Below, piece by piece: positions 1 through 8,210 of a stretch of 64,000 nt of DNA; position 1 is the stretch's first letter; the number at the start of each line of letters is the position of its first letter. The notes under the pieces are model-generated. The model saw only the letters and a program-made list of their open reading frames with translations. It was not told the origin of the DNA and did not search any database. This DNA comes from Hyphomicrobium nitrativorans NL23 (GTDB lineage: Bacteria; Pseudomonadota; Alphaproteobacteria; Rhizobiales; Hyphomicrobiaceae). The stretch spans positions 1,632,501 to 1,696,500 of the forward strand of contig NC_022997.1 of the NCBI RefSeq assembly GCF_000503895.1, in the 5' to 3' direction. A program made the translations under genes and the position numbers.

Positions 1-214
1 TGTGCTCAACGTGCGCAGAGGCCCTTCCGACGGGCATCCGGCGGTTGCATCCATTCCGCCGAACGGGCGCCGGATCGAGATCACGGGCGCCTGCCAGGGC
101 GAGTGGTGTCCGGTCCGCTATCGCCGCGCGACGGGCTGGGTGCACGGCTTCTATCTTTCCGAAGAGGCGCCGGGCAGAGGTTCGGCAAGCCGGGTCTATC
201 TCGCGCAGCCGTAA
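1..214 (+). CDS. SH3-domain protein, C-terminal part (gene cut by window edge)
   Basis: The frame is open from the left edge to a TAA at 212-214, so only about the last 70 residues are visible. They contain the start of a bacterial SH3 domain (LNVRRGPS) followed by GEWCPVRYRRATGWVHGFYLSE, the usual W-C-V/GWV pattern of SH3b modules in periplasmic or envelope proteins that bind peptidoglycan or partner proteins. No catalytic domain is visible. It converges with the MFS gene on the other strand, 13 bp away. The full length and export signal lie outside the window. Confidence 0.7.
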   Translation, partial: VLNVRRGPSDGHPAVASIPPNGRRIEITGACQGEWCPVRYRRATGWVHGFYLSEEAPGRGSASRVYLAQP

Positions 215-227
215 GCGCGCATTTCCT

Positions 228-1775
228 TCAAGACGCTTTTTGCGTTTCGGCGCCCCCCGCCTGCGCGCCGGCCTGGCGGCGTTGACCGTTCAGCTTGCGT
301 CCGAACACGAGAATGGCCGCCAGCGGCGCCACAAGTCCGATGGTCATGACGAGGCCGAGCAGCAGCGGCAGGTTCTCGTAAGAGCCCCGATCCACGATCA
401 GCATCTGGTTTACGTACTTCGTCTGCAAGGCGCTGGCGACAAGCGCGAGGTTCATGAGCGAGCTCATGAGCGCGAACCAGGTGGCGCGGCGCGTGGGCGG
501 CGCGTAAATCGCAATGAGCGTCAGCAGCGGGATCATCGAGAGCTGCATGAAAGGCGAGGAGGCGGCGGTGTCGATGATCGCGATGGTGCGCGCGCCGAAG
601 CCGAGCGTCGCTTCCGTCCATTCGCTGATGCCGAGCGTGAGGGCGAGGCTCGGGAGCGAGAGCACGGTACCGACGATGGTGAGCCAGAATAGAACGACCG
701 GGACCGGACGCCTGGTGATGGCGTCGGAGAAGAGCCAGGTTCCGGCGAGGGCCAGTACCGCGCCGATCTGGTTCAGCGTTCCCTGGAAGGCTTCGTCGAA
801 GCCCAGAACATCGATGGTGAACCAGGTGTAGCCCTGGCCGACGAGCGGCGTGGCGCGGAAGACGAAGATGATAATGGCGGCATAGAGGATCGTTTCCTGC
901 GTGCGAGCGTCGAGATCGCGCACGATGCGCCACAGCATCGCGCAGACGACCGCCATCGAGAAAACGAAGACGATCTCCTGGCCGAACGGCAGCCCGGTCG
1001 TTGCGACGGCCACGACGGCGGCGCCGAATGCGATGCCGCCCCCCAGGATGCGCCAATCGACGGGGCGCGTCTCCGTCGGCGTGATGTCGATCAGCAGCGC
1101 GCCGGAGACGGAGATCAGCGGGATGACGAGGCCGAGCAGGAAGACGGTTTCATACGAGAATGCGCTGGCGAGAAGACCGGAAATGCCGGCGACGGCCACC
1201 ATGCCGAACGAGAGCGCGAGACGGCCCAGGACCTGGACCATGCCGAGGTCGCGGTTGATGTCGTTGGGATCGCGCGGGGTGCCGTCGGGGTTTTCGCGGT
1301 CGACGACTTCCGTGCTCATGGCGTCGGCGGCCACATCCTGCAGCACGACGCCGACGACGGAAAGAAACGAGCCCAGGCGATAGAGGTTCTGCGGTTCCGC
1401 GAAGACAAGCCATCCGCCCGCGGCGCCCGCCAGCGTGATCAGTCCGGCCGCGACGAGAGTGCCGCCGATCAGGACGTAGACTTTGCGCTGGGACCCCATG
1501 ATCGGCACGGCATCGACCAACTCGCCGAACACCATCTTGATGGTCCAGGGCAGCGTGAGCCACACGGAGAGCGCCGCAAGCTCGGCCGGCGTCATGGTGA
1601 GGGCGGATTTGATCCAGAACGTTTCCGCGATGGTGACGATGCCGAGGGCGCCGTACGCGAAATAGACCATCAGCAACGGAAGGTAGCGTAGGCGGAATGC
1701 GCGGATCGGGTTCAGAAGCGCCGTTTGAAGGGTTTGCCGAAGCCTGGTGTCCGCAGGCTGGGTCGTGTCGGTCAT
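228..1775 (-). CDS. MFS carrier of the folate-biopterin (BT1-like) type
   Basis: A 515-residue inner-membrane protein with about 12 hydrophobic segments. Around residues 148-190 it carries a DVAADAMSTEVVD stretch followed by a charged loop (RENPDGTPRDPNDINRDLG), which resembles BT1/folate-biopterin carriers more than drug/H+ antiporters. The substrate cannot be told from sequence; folate, pterin or another small anion are possible. It starts at an ATG at 1775 with a weak AGAGA site upstream and ends with a short basic, Gln/Gly-rich tail. It stands alone, convergent with the SH3 gene, so context gives no functional hint. Confidence 0.7.
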   Translation of the reverse strand: MTDTTQPADTRLRQTLQTALLNPIRAFRLRYLPLLMVYFAYGALGIVTIAETFWIKSALTMTPAELAALSVWLTLPWTIKMVFGELVDAVPIMGSQRKVYVLIGGTLVAAGLITLAGAAGGWLVFAEPQNLYRLGSFLSVVGVVLQDVAADAMSTEVVDRENPDGTPRDPNDINRDLGMVQVLGRLALSFGMVAVAGISGLLASAFSYETVFLLGLVIPLISVSGALLIDITPTETRPVDWRILGGGIAFGAAVVAVATTGLPFGQEIVFVFSMAVVCAMLWRIVRDLDARTQETILYAAIIIFVFRATPLVGQGYTWFTIDVLGFDEAFQGTLNQIGAVLALAGTWLFSDAITRRPVPVVLFWLTIVGTVLSLPSLALTLGISEWTEATLGFGARTIAIIDTAASSPFMQLSMIPLLTLIAIYAPPTRRATWFALMSSLMNLALVASALQTKYVNQMLIVDRGSYENLPLLLGLVMTIGLVAPLAAILVFGRKLNGQRRQAGAQAGGAETQKAS

Positions 1776-2312
1776 GGGGATGTCTCTGTCGCCGTACTTC
1801 GAGGATATAGCCGAGACGGCGGGGCTGCGATCCAGGACATTCTGCCCAAGAGCAGCATTTTCATTGCTTGACTTTCTTGGTGCGGCTGGGGCGCGCGCGA
1901 ACGTCTGGAACCTGACGCGAGGCTGCCGGTTCTAGCGGGATGGACAAAATGGTCAGATATCTCACTCCGCAGCTCAAGCGCACCTACGACCGGGTCGTGC
2001 GCACGCTTATGCCCTGGCGCATGATCGATGCGCTCGAAAATCTCGACGAGGCGGGGCGCCGGCGGTCCGGCGAGGAGGACGTCTCTCGTTCCCACGATCA
2101 AAACGGGCGGACTGACGAAGATCAGGGACCACCTTCGACACGCGCGTGAGGTTTTTTGTCCTGCCGGGCCGGCAATCGAGGGGCGTTTGCCGACATCACG
2201 CGCATGACTGTCAGGCATCTGATAAAAAAGTGACGGCGCTCGCTCAATGATGCCACATTTGATTGGTCCTTCTTCCCTCCGATCATGTTCAGGGGACACT
2301 TGGGGGACCACG
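1776..2312. other. 537-bp intergenic region, one doubtful small ORF
   Basis: This stretch separates the MFS gene from the DUF930 gene. The only protein-like frame is 1940-2149 on the plus strand (69 residues, beginning MDKMVRYLTPQLKRTYDRVV), whose first 45 residues look helical and basic. Its AGCGGG upstream of the ATG is a poor ribosome site and its C-terminus looks like random GC-rich translation. At 1907-1931 there is a GGAAC-N16-GGTT sequence, one base off an EcfG promoter. I do not call a gene here. Confidence 0.4.
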
Positions 2313-2699
2313 ATGCGTTTCGTGCTCGTTGCGTTTGCATGTTTGCTTGCTGCGCCTATCGTGGAGGCCGCTCAGCCGAGCCGCAATGAAAGAGCGCTGA
2401 TGAAGCTCAGCCCGGAAGAGCGCGCGCAGCAGGCGTGCGTCGCTCGCGGTATCGACGCCATCCGGCGCGACAAGCGGTTGAAGGGTGTGGATCGCGTCAT
2501 GCCGGACACGTTCGGACGTGCGCAGTTCGATGGAACGGCGGTGTCGGCGAAGGGGGCGGCCGTGCGCGCAGGCAAGGGATGGTATGCGCTGAGCTTCGAT
2601 TGCAAGCTCGCTGACGACCAGCTCAAGGTGACGGCTTTCACCTATCAGCTAGGCGACGAAATTCCGCCGGAACGCTGGGAAGACGTCGGTCTCTGGTAG
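2313..2699 (+). CDS. Small secreted DUF930-family protein
   Basis: A 128-residue protein whose first 21 residues form a clean Sec signal peptide (MRFVLVAFACLLAAPIVEAA). The mature part (LMKLSPEERAQQACVARGIDAIRR, then WYALSFDCKLADDQLKV) matches the DUF930 pattern common in Hyphomicrobiales; the two conserved Cys could form a disulfide in the periplasm. The function of the family is unknown. I chose the ATG at 2313, not the in-frame ATG at 2247, because it gives the signal peptide directly and has a G-rich site (tggggga) 6-10 bases upstream. It is convergent with the tetR gene and appears monocistronic. Confidence 0.65.
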   Translation: MRFVLVAFACLLAAPIVEAAQPSRNERALMKLSPEERAQQACVARGIDAIRRDKRLKGVDRVMPDTFGRAQFDGTAVSAKGAAVRAGKGWYALSFDCKLADDQLKVTAFTYQLGDEIPPERWEDVGLW

Positions 2700-2706
2700 A
2701 CCCGAT

Positions 2707-3327
2707 TTAGCTGCGGGATTTGCGCGGGGCCTTGGCCAAAAGGTCCCGCAACATCCTCACTAGGCGCGTGGCCGGGCCGCGGCTGCCGCATTGGATGCTG
2801 ATGCGCGCGCCTTCGAACAACAAAAACACTTCGTCGGCGAGACGTTCCGGCTCGCGGTATCGCGCCGCGCGGAACAGCTTGACCAGGTGATCGCGCTTTC
2901 GGTGCTTGTAGTCTTCGATCACAGACCGCGCGGGATGCCCCGGCTGAAGCTCCACGGCCGCATTGGCAAGGGCGCACCCGCGTTCGGCATTGCTGGTGAC
3001 AATGTCTTCGACGTGATCGATCCAGGCGGCGAGGCGCTTGTCTGGATTGCCGGGATGCTCGGCGGCGAGATTGACCCAGACCGCGTCTCCCGCTGCGGCA
3101 AGCTGCCGCGCATATTCGACCACAAGATCGTCCTTCGACTTAAAATGCCGATAGAGCGTCATCTTGTTGGTGCGGGCGGCTTCGGCGATCAATTCGACGC
3201 CGACGGCGTGAATTCCGTTCCGGTAAAACAGATCGCAGGCAACGGCGAGGATCCGCTCGCGAGGAGGCGGCACAAGGGCATCCGATGCCTCGGGATTTCG
3301 CCCGTCGCGAAGGATCGTTTTGTTCAT
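2707..3327 (-). CDS. TetR-family repressor of the adjacent RND pump
   Basis: A 206-residue regulator with an N-terminal TetR helix-turn-helix at about residues 24-73 (ILAVACDLFYRNGIHAVGVELIAEAARTNKMTLYRHF) and a longer C-terminal ligand/dimer region. It is transcribed divergently from the efflux adaptor gene, the usual arrangement for a local repressor. Two copies of the same palindromic site lie 16-58 bp upstream of its start, so it probably represses itself and the pump. The ATG at 3327 has AAGGGG seven bases upstream. The inducer is unknown. Confidence 0.85.
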   Translation of the reverse strand: MNKTILRDGRNPEASDALVPPPRERILAVACDLFYRNGIHAVGVELIAEAARTNKMTLYRHFKSKDDLVVEYARQLAAAGDAVWVNLAAEHPGNPDKRLAAWIDHVEDIVTSNAERGCALANAAVELQPGHPARSVIEDYKHRKRDHLVKLFRAARYREPERLADEVFLLFEGARISIQCGSRGPATRLVRMLRDLLAKAPRKSRS

Positions 3328-3342
3328 TGCCCCTTGACTGTG

Positions 3343-3385
3343 ATGTTACCGATCGGTACCAAAACTAATGTTACCGATCGGTACC
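3343..3385. promoter_or_regulatory. Tandem TetR operators
   Basis: The 18-base sequence ATGTTACCGATCGGTACC occurs twice as an exact direct repeat, at 3343-3360 and 3368-3385 (25-bp period). Each contains the perfect 12-bp palindrome TACCGATCGGTA. The pair sits in the divergent tetR/adaptor control region, about 16 bp from the tetR start, where binding would block both promoters. The 25-bp period differs by about half a helical turn from two full turns, so two dimers may bind on different faces. Confidence 0.8.
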
Positions 3386-3549
3386 GCCTAACACACTTCG
3401 ACCTGCGTTGTCATCGGATCATTACGCGGACTACGAAATCCAGGTCGCTGATTTCTGTCAAATGCCGAGATCCGCGGGATGGGCCGGTGCGTACACCGCT
3501 CGGCAGGGGATGAACAGGATCACGAATTATGTCACGCGCTGGAGGGCCT

Positions 3550-4746
3550 ATGTCGCCTCGTCGCTCCTCAATCGCTTTTGTCGCGCTTATTGCTGTCGCG
3601 ACGTCGCTCGGTGCGTGCCGTGAGCAGGAGCCGGGCGCAAACGCCGGCGCTGCGCCGCCCGCGCCCACAGTGACGGTCGCCAAGCCGGTGACGAAGCTCG
3701 TTGCCGATCATGACGAATATGTGGGCCGCTTCGTGGCTCTCGATTTCGTCGAAGTGCGTGCGCGCGTGTCGGGCTATCTGTCGAAGATCCATTTTACCGA
3801 CGGCCAGCTCGTGGAGGCAGGCGCTTCGCTCTTTACGGTGGATCCGAGGCCGTTCGAGGCCGCGCTTGAGCAGGCGAAGGCTTCGGTCGTTACGGCGGAA
3901 GCCAATCTCGCGTTTGCCGAAAGCGACCTCTCGCGCGCGGAAAGTCTCGTCAGCGGTACGTCGATCACGCAGCAGACCATCGACCAGCGCGTGCAGGCCA
4001 AGCGCGTCGCGGAGGCATCCGTGACTGCGCAGAAAGCTGCGCTCGCGCAGGCGGAGCTCGATCTTGAGTTTACGGAGCTCCGGGCGCCGATTTCGGGCCG
4101 CATCGGCGACAGGCGCGTATCGCTCGGCAACCTTGTGACGGGTGGCACGGGCGGCAACACGACGTTGCTTGCCACGGTGGCGTCCGTCGATCCGATCCGT
4201 TTCGAGTTCACGATGGATGAGGCGTCGTATCTGCGCTATCTGCGCGCTGTGCAGGCCGAGAATTCCAGCGCGGCGAACCGCGGCATGACGTTGCCGGCGC
4301 GGCTCAAGCTGATCGACGACAACGATTTCGTTCACGAGGGCAGCATCGACTTCGTGGACAACACGATCGATCGGTCGTCCGGCACCATTCGCGGACGGGC
4401 CGAGTTCAACAATGCAGACGGCAGGCTGACGCCCGGCATGTTCGGGCGTATCCGCGTCGCAACCTCGAAGCCGGCCGAAGCGCTGCTCGTTCCGGACGGT
4501 GCTATCGGTACCGAGCAGGTGCGGAAATTCGTCTACGTGGTTTCGGCGGATAATGTCGTCAATCCGAAATACGTAACGCTTGGGCCCGTCGTCGACGGCT
4601 TGCGCGTGATCACATCCGGTCTCGAAGCGGGCGATGACGTGGTCGTCAACGGTCTGATGCGGATACGTCCCGGCGTGACGGTCACGCCGGAGCAGGCTCA
4701 GACCGCAAACGGAGCGGCCGGCGAGACTGTCGTCGGCACGAACTGA
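3550..4746 (+). CDS. RND efflux periplasmic adaptor lipoprotein (AcrA/MexA type)
   Basis: A 398-residue membrane-fusion protein joining an inner-membrane RND pump to an outer-membrane channel. The N-terminus has a lipoprotein signal with lipobox SLGAC (Cys23). It is followed by the lipoyl/barrel-sandwich half (VSGYLSKIHFTDGQLVEAG), an alpha-helical hairpin rich in Ala/Glu, the second lipoyl half (ELRAPISGRIGDRRVSLGNLV) and beta-barrel domains. I chose the ATG at 3550 since GGAGGG precedes it; an in-frame ATG at 3529 would add seven residues. The pump gene follows 27 bp downstream. No TolC-like channel gene is in the cluster, so the pump must borrow one. Confidence 0.9.
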   Translation: MSPRRSSIAFVALIAVATSLGACREQEPGANAGAAPPAPTVTVAKPVTKLVADHDEYVGRFVALDFVEVRARVSGYLSKIHFTDGQLVEAGASLFTVDPRPFEAALEQAKASVVTAEANLAFAESDLSRAESLVSGTSITQQTIDQRVQAKRVAEASVTAQKAALAQAELDLEFTELRAPISGRIGDRRVSLGNLVTGGTGGNTTLLATVASVDPIRFEFTMDEASYLRYLRAVQAENSSAANRGMTLPARLKLIDDNDFVHEGSIDFVDNTIDRSSGTIRGRAEFNNADGRLTPGMFGRIRVATSKPAEALLVPDGAIGTEQVRKFVYVVSADNVVNPKYVTLGPVVDGLRVITSGLEAGDDVVVNGLMRIRPGVTVTPEQAQTANGAAGETVVGTN

Positions 4747-4773
4747 CCCGAACCGAGCGGTAGGGCTTAATCC

Positions 4774-7700
4774 ATGCGCATTTCGCATTTCTTTATCGAC
4801 CGGCCGATCTTCGCCAGCGTCATCTCGATCGTTTTCCTGATCGTGGGCGCGGTTTCGCTGATCCGGCTTCCGGTCAGTCAGTATCCCGAGATTGCGCCAC
4901 CCGTGGTCAACGTTACGGGGCAGTATCCGGGCGCAAGCGCGGAGGTCGTCGCCAATACGGTCGTTGCGCCGCTCGAACAGCAGATCAACGGTGTCGAGAA
5001 GATGCTGTTCATCTCCTCGAACTCGTCGAACGACGGGCGCTTCACGATTTCGGTCGCGTTCGACCTCGGCACCGATCTCGATACGGCCCAGGTTCAGGTC
5101 CAGAACCGCGTCGCCGTGGCCCAGCCGCGTTTGCCTGCGGATGTGCGCAACATCGGGGTGACGGTGGCGAAGTCGTCGCCGGACCTCATGATGGTCGTGA
5201 ACATGATGTCGCCCGACCAGTCGCGCGACACGCTGTTCATTTCGAATTACGCCAATGCCAACATCGTCGACGTGTTGAGCCGTATCGACGGCATCGGGTC
5301 GGTGACGGTCTTCGGCGGACGCGATTATTCGATGCGCGTCTGGCTCGATCCCGATCGGCTGCAGTCGCTCGCAATGACGGTCGCCGACGTCGTGTCGGCG
5401 CTTCAAGGGCAGAACGTCCAGGTTGCGGCGGGTGTTCTCAACCAGCCTCCCGTCGAGATGCCCGGCGCGTTCCAGATCGCGGTGCAGACGCAAGGCCGCC
5501 TCGCCGATCCTTCCGAATTCGGCGATATCATCGTCAAGCGTAACGGCGATGCGGTGGTACGGCTCAGGGACGTGGCGCGCGTTGAGCTTGCGGCGCTCGA
5601 CTACGGCGTCAATTCCTATCTCGACCGCAACCCGGCCGTTGGCCTCGGCATATTCCAGCTTCCCGGTTCCAACGCCATCGCGACAGCCGAACAGATCAAG
5701 CAGACGATGGCGGATCTGGCGAAGAACTTCCCGGCCGGCGTCGCGTACGACATCGTCTACAATCCGACGGAGTTCATTCAGGAATCGGTTAACGCGGTGA
5801 TCTTCACCATCCTCGAAGCGGTGGTGCTGGTTGTCGCGGTGGTGATCTTGTTCCTGCAGACGTGGCGGGCGGCCGTCATTCCAATCGTCGCGATTCCCGT
5901 CTCGCTGATCGGCACGTTCTTCCTGCTCGATGTGATGGGCTTTTCGCTCAACAACTTGTCGTTGTTCGGGCTTGTGCTCGCGATCGGCATCGTCGTGGAC
6001 GACGCGATCGTGGTGGTGGAAAACGTCGAACGCAATATGGCGGCCGGGCTCTCTCCGCGAGATGCCTCGTTCAAATCGATGGACGAGGTCGGCGGCGCGC
6101 TGATCGCGATTGCGCTCGTGCTGTCGGCCGTGTTCGTTCCGTCGGCCTTCATCACCGGCATTTCCGGTCAGTTTTACCAGCAGTTCGCCGTGACGGTGGC
6201 GGGTGCGACGATCATTTCGCTCATCGTGTCGCTGACACTGTCTCCGGCGCTTTGCACGCTGCTGCTCAAGCCGCACGACGGGACACATCGGCCAAGCCCG
6301 ATCATGTGGCCGATCCATGCCTTCTTCCGAGTCTTCAACTGGAGCTTCGACAAGGCCTCGCAAGGATACGGCTGGTTGATCGAGCGGCTGGTGCGGCTCG
6401 GGGCGCTTATGCTCGTGATCTACGCGGGTGTCATCGCGTTCGGGATGAACGAGTTTCGGCAAACGCCGACCGCTTTCATTCCCGGTCTCGACGCCGGCTA
6501 TCTGATCACGGCGACGCAGCTCCCGCCCGCAGCGGCGCTTTCGCGCACCGACGAGGTCAACAGGCGTGTCGTGGAACTCGCGCTTGAGACACCGGGGGTC
6601 AAGCACGCCGTCAACTTCATCGGTTTCTCCGGCGCCACCCGTACCATGCAATCCAACGCGGGCGCGGTGTTCATCGTGCTTGAGCCGTTCAAGGATCGCG
6701 ACGGAAAACCCGAGCTGTCCGCACAGGCCATTCAGCAGACGCTGATGCAGAAGTTTTCCGTGATCCAGGAGGCGATGGTGCTCGTCATCGCGCCGCCTGC
6801 CGTGCGCGGTATCGGCAGTTCCGGCGGCTTCCGCATGATGGTGCAGGATCGCGACGGTGCGGGACCGCAGGCGCTCCAGCAGGCCGTCGGTGCGATGATG
6901 CAGCGCGCCAATCAGACGCCGGGGCTGCAGCAGGTGTTCTCGCTGTTCGAAACATCGACGCCGCAGCTCTACCTCGACATCGATCGCGTCAAGGCGCAGA
7001 TGCTCGGCATCAATATCCCCGACGTGTTTCAGGCGCTGCAGACCTATCTCGGGTCCGCATATGTGAACGACTTCAACCTGCTCGGACGGACGTTCCGCGT
7101 CACGGCGCAGGCGGATGCCGATTTCCGCGCAGACGTGAAGGACGTTTTGCAGATCCGCGTGCGCAACGCGCAGGGCGATACGGTGCCGCTCGGATCGTTC
7201 ACGACGGTGAGCGATATTTCGGGGCCGGCCCGCGTGCCCCGCTACAACCTTTACCCGGCAGCAGAGCTCGACGGCTCGGCCGCGCCCGGCTATTCGCAGG
7301 GGCAGGCGCTGGCGATGATGCAGGAGATCGCCGCGGAAGTGCTGCCTCAGGGCTTCGGCTACGAGTGGACGGACCTCGCGTTCCAGCAGATCCGCGCCGG
7401 CAATACGGCGATGTTCGCTTTTGCGCTCGGCGTTCTGTTCGTGTTCCTGGTGCTGGCGGCACAGTTCGAAAGCCTTACGCTGCCGATGGCGGTGATCCTG
7501 ATTGTGCCGATGAGCCTCATCGCAGCGATCAGCGGCGTCATCATGCGAGGCATGGATAACAACATCCTGACGCAGGTGGGCTTCATCGTTCTTATAGGCT
7601 TGGCCGCGAAGAACGCTATTCTCATCGTCGAATTCGCCGCGCAGCTTGAGGAACAGGGGCGCAACAGGTTCCAGGCGGCTGCGGAAGCCGCGCGAATCCG

Positions 7701-7944
7701 GATGCGGCCTGTTCTCATGACGTCTCTCGCGTTCATTCTTGGCGTGGCGCCGATGGTTTGGGCGACGGGAGCGGGCGCCGAGTTGCGCCAAGCGCTGGGT
7801 ACGCCGGTGTTCTACGGCATGATCGGCGTCACGGTGTTCGGCCTTATCTTCACTCCCGTGTTCTACGTGCTGTGCCGACGCTTTGGCGGCAAGGTGCATC
7901 GCGGGCACGCAGCGGAAGAGCCGACACCTGCTCCCGCCGAATAG
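4774..7944 (+). CDS. RND multidrug efflux pump, HAE1 (AcrB/MexB) family
   Basis: A 1056-residue proton-driven exporter with the full HAE1 layout: TM1 near residues 10-30, a large periplasmic domain, a TM2-6 bundle, a second periplasmic domain and a C-terminal TM bundle. The proton-relay acidic pair is present in TM4 (GIVVDDAIVVVENVER, Asp409-Asp410). Its normal length and the HAE1 motifs argue for drugs or other amphiphiles, not metals. It is co-transcribed with the adaptor under the TetR gene, and a strong terminator follows at 7986-8022. Confidence 0.92.
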   Translation: MRISHFFIDRPIFASVISIVFLIVGAVSLIRLPVSQYPEIAPPVVNVTGQYPGASAEVVANTVVAPLEQQINGVEKMLFISSNSSNDGRFTISVAFDLGTDLDTAQVQVQNRVAVAQPRLPADVRNIGVTVAKSSPDLMMVVNMMSPDQSRDTLFISNYANANIVDVLSRIDGIGSVTVFGGRDYSMRVWLDPDRLQSLAMTVADVVSALQGQNVQVAAGVLNQPPVEMPGAFQIAVQTQGRLADPSEFGDIIVKRNGDAVVRLRDVARVELAALDYGVNSYLDRNPAVGLGIFQLPGSNAIATAEQIKQTMADLAKNFPAGVAYDIVYNPTEFIQESVNAVIFTILEAVVLVVAVVILFLQTWRAAVIPIVAIPVSLIGTFFLLDVMGFSLNNLSLFGLVLAIGIVVDDAIVVVENVERNMAAGLSPRDASFKSMDEVGGALIAIALVLSAVFVPSAFITGISGQFYQQFAVTVAGATIISLIVSLTLSPALCTLLLKPHDGTHRPSPIMWPIHAFFRVFNWSFDKASQGYGWLIERLVRLGALMLVIYAGVIAFGMNEFRQTPTAFIPGLDAGYLITATQLPPAAALSRTDEVNRRVVELALETPGVKHAVNFIGFSGATRTMQSNAGAVFIVLEPFKDRDGKPELSAQAIQQTLMQKFSVIQEAMVLVIAPPAVRGIGSSGGFRMMVQDRDGAGPQALQQAVGAMMQRANQTPGLQQVFSLFETSTPQLYLDIDRVKAQMLGINIPDVFQALQTYLGSAYVNDFNLLGRTFRVTAQADADFRADVKDVLQIRVRNAQGDTVPLGSFTTVSDISGPARVPRYNLYPAAELDGSAAPGYSQGQALAMMQEIAAEVLPQGFGYEWTDLAFQQIRAGNTAMFAFALGVLFVFLVLAAQFESLTLPMAVILIVPMSLIAAISGVIMRGMDNNILTQVGFIVLIGLAAKNAILIVEFAAQLEEQGRNRFQAAAEAARIRMRPVLMTSLAFILGVAPMVWATGAGAELRQALGTPVFYGMIGVTVFGLIFTPVFYVLCRRFGGKVHRGHAAEEPTPAPAE

Positions 7945-7985
7945 AGGCGCGCCTCGCCCGCCAACCAAACAGCACAGCGCATCTC

Positions 7986-8022
7986 AACGCGCCGCGGGCA
8001 CATCCCTGCGGCGCGTTCTTTC
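7986..8022 (+). terminator. Rho-independent terminator of the efflux operon
   Basis: A perfect 10-bp inverted repeat (AACGCGCCGC at 7986-7995 with GCGGCGCGTT at 8008-8017) is followed by CTTTCT. It lies about 40 bp after the pump stop codon and before the promoter of egtB. Confidence 0.8.
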
Positions 8023-8048
8023 TATTGGAAAATCCTCCGCTCCAGATC

Positions 8049-8073
8049 GGAACTGCCAACGCCGTGTGACGTT
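8049..8073 (+). promoter_or_regulatory. EcfG (general stress sigma) promoter upstream of egtBD
   Basis: GGAAC at 8049-8053, a 16-base spacer and CGTT at 8070-8073 match the alphaproteobacterial EcfG consensus GGAAC-N16/17-CGTT exactly. Transcription would start near 8080, giving about a 130-base leader to the egtB start at 8211. The matching sigma factor gene, ecfG, is at 37286 in this same window. Confidence 0.7.
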
Positions 8074-8210
8074 ATTGCGGACAAACTTCTCATGCGATCC
8101 GGGCTGTTTGAACGGATTTGAGGTCTGCGTCGTGCGTGGTCCGGAGGCTGCTCCCGCGCCTCGGGCCGTCCATTTCAGCCGCAGCCGCTACCCTCTGGGA
8201 GGAGACGTCT

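Noticed and set aside
1907-1931. GGAAC-N16-GGTT upstream of a possible small ORF
   Set aside because: The -10 element differs from CGTT at its first base and no supported gene follows.
3568-7968. 1466-codon open frame on the minus strand across the efflux genes
   Set aside because: It is antisense to clearly conserved adaptor and pump genes and reads as Arg/His-rich sequence typical of reversed GC-rich codons.
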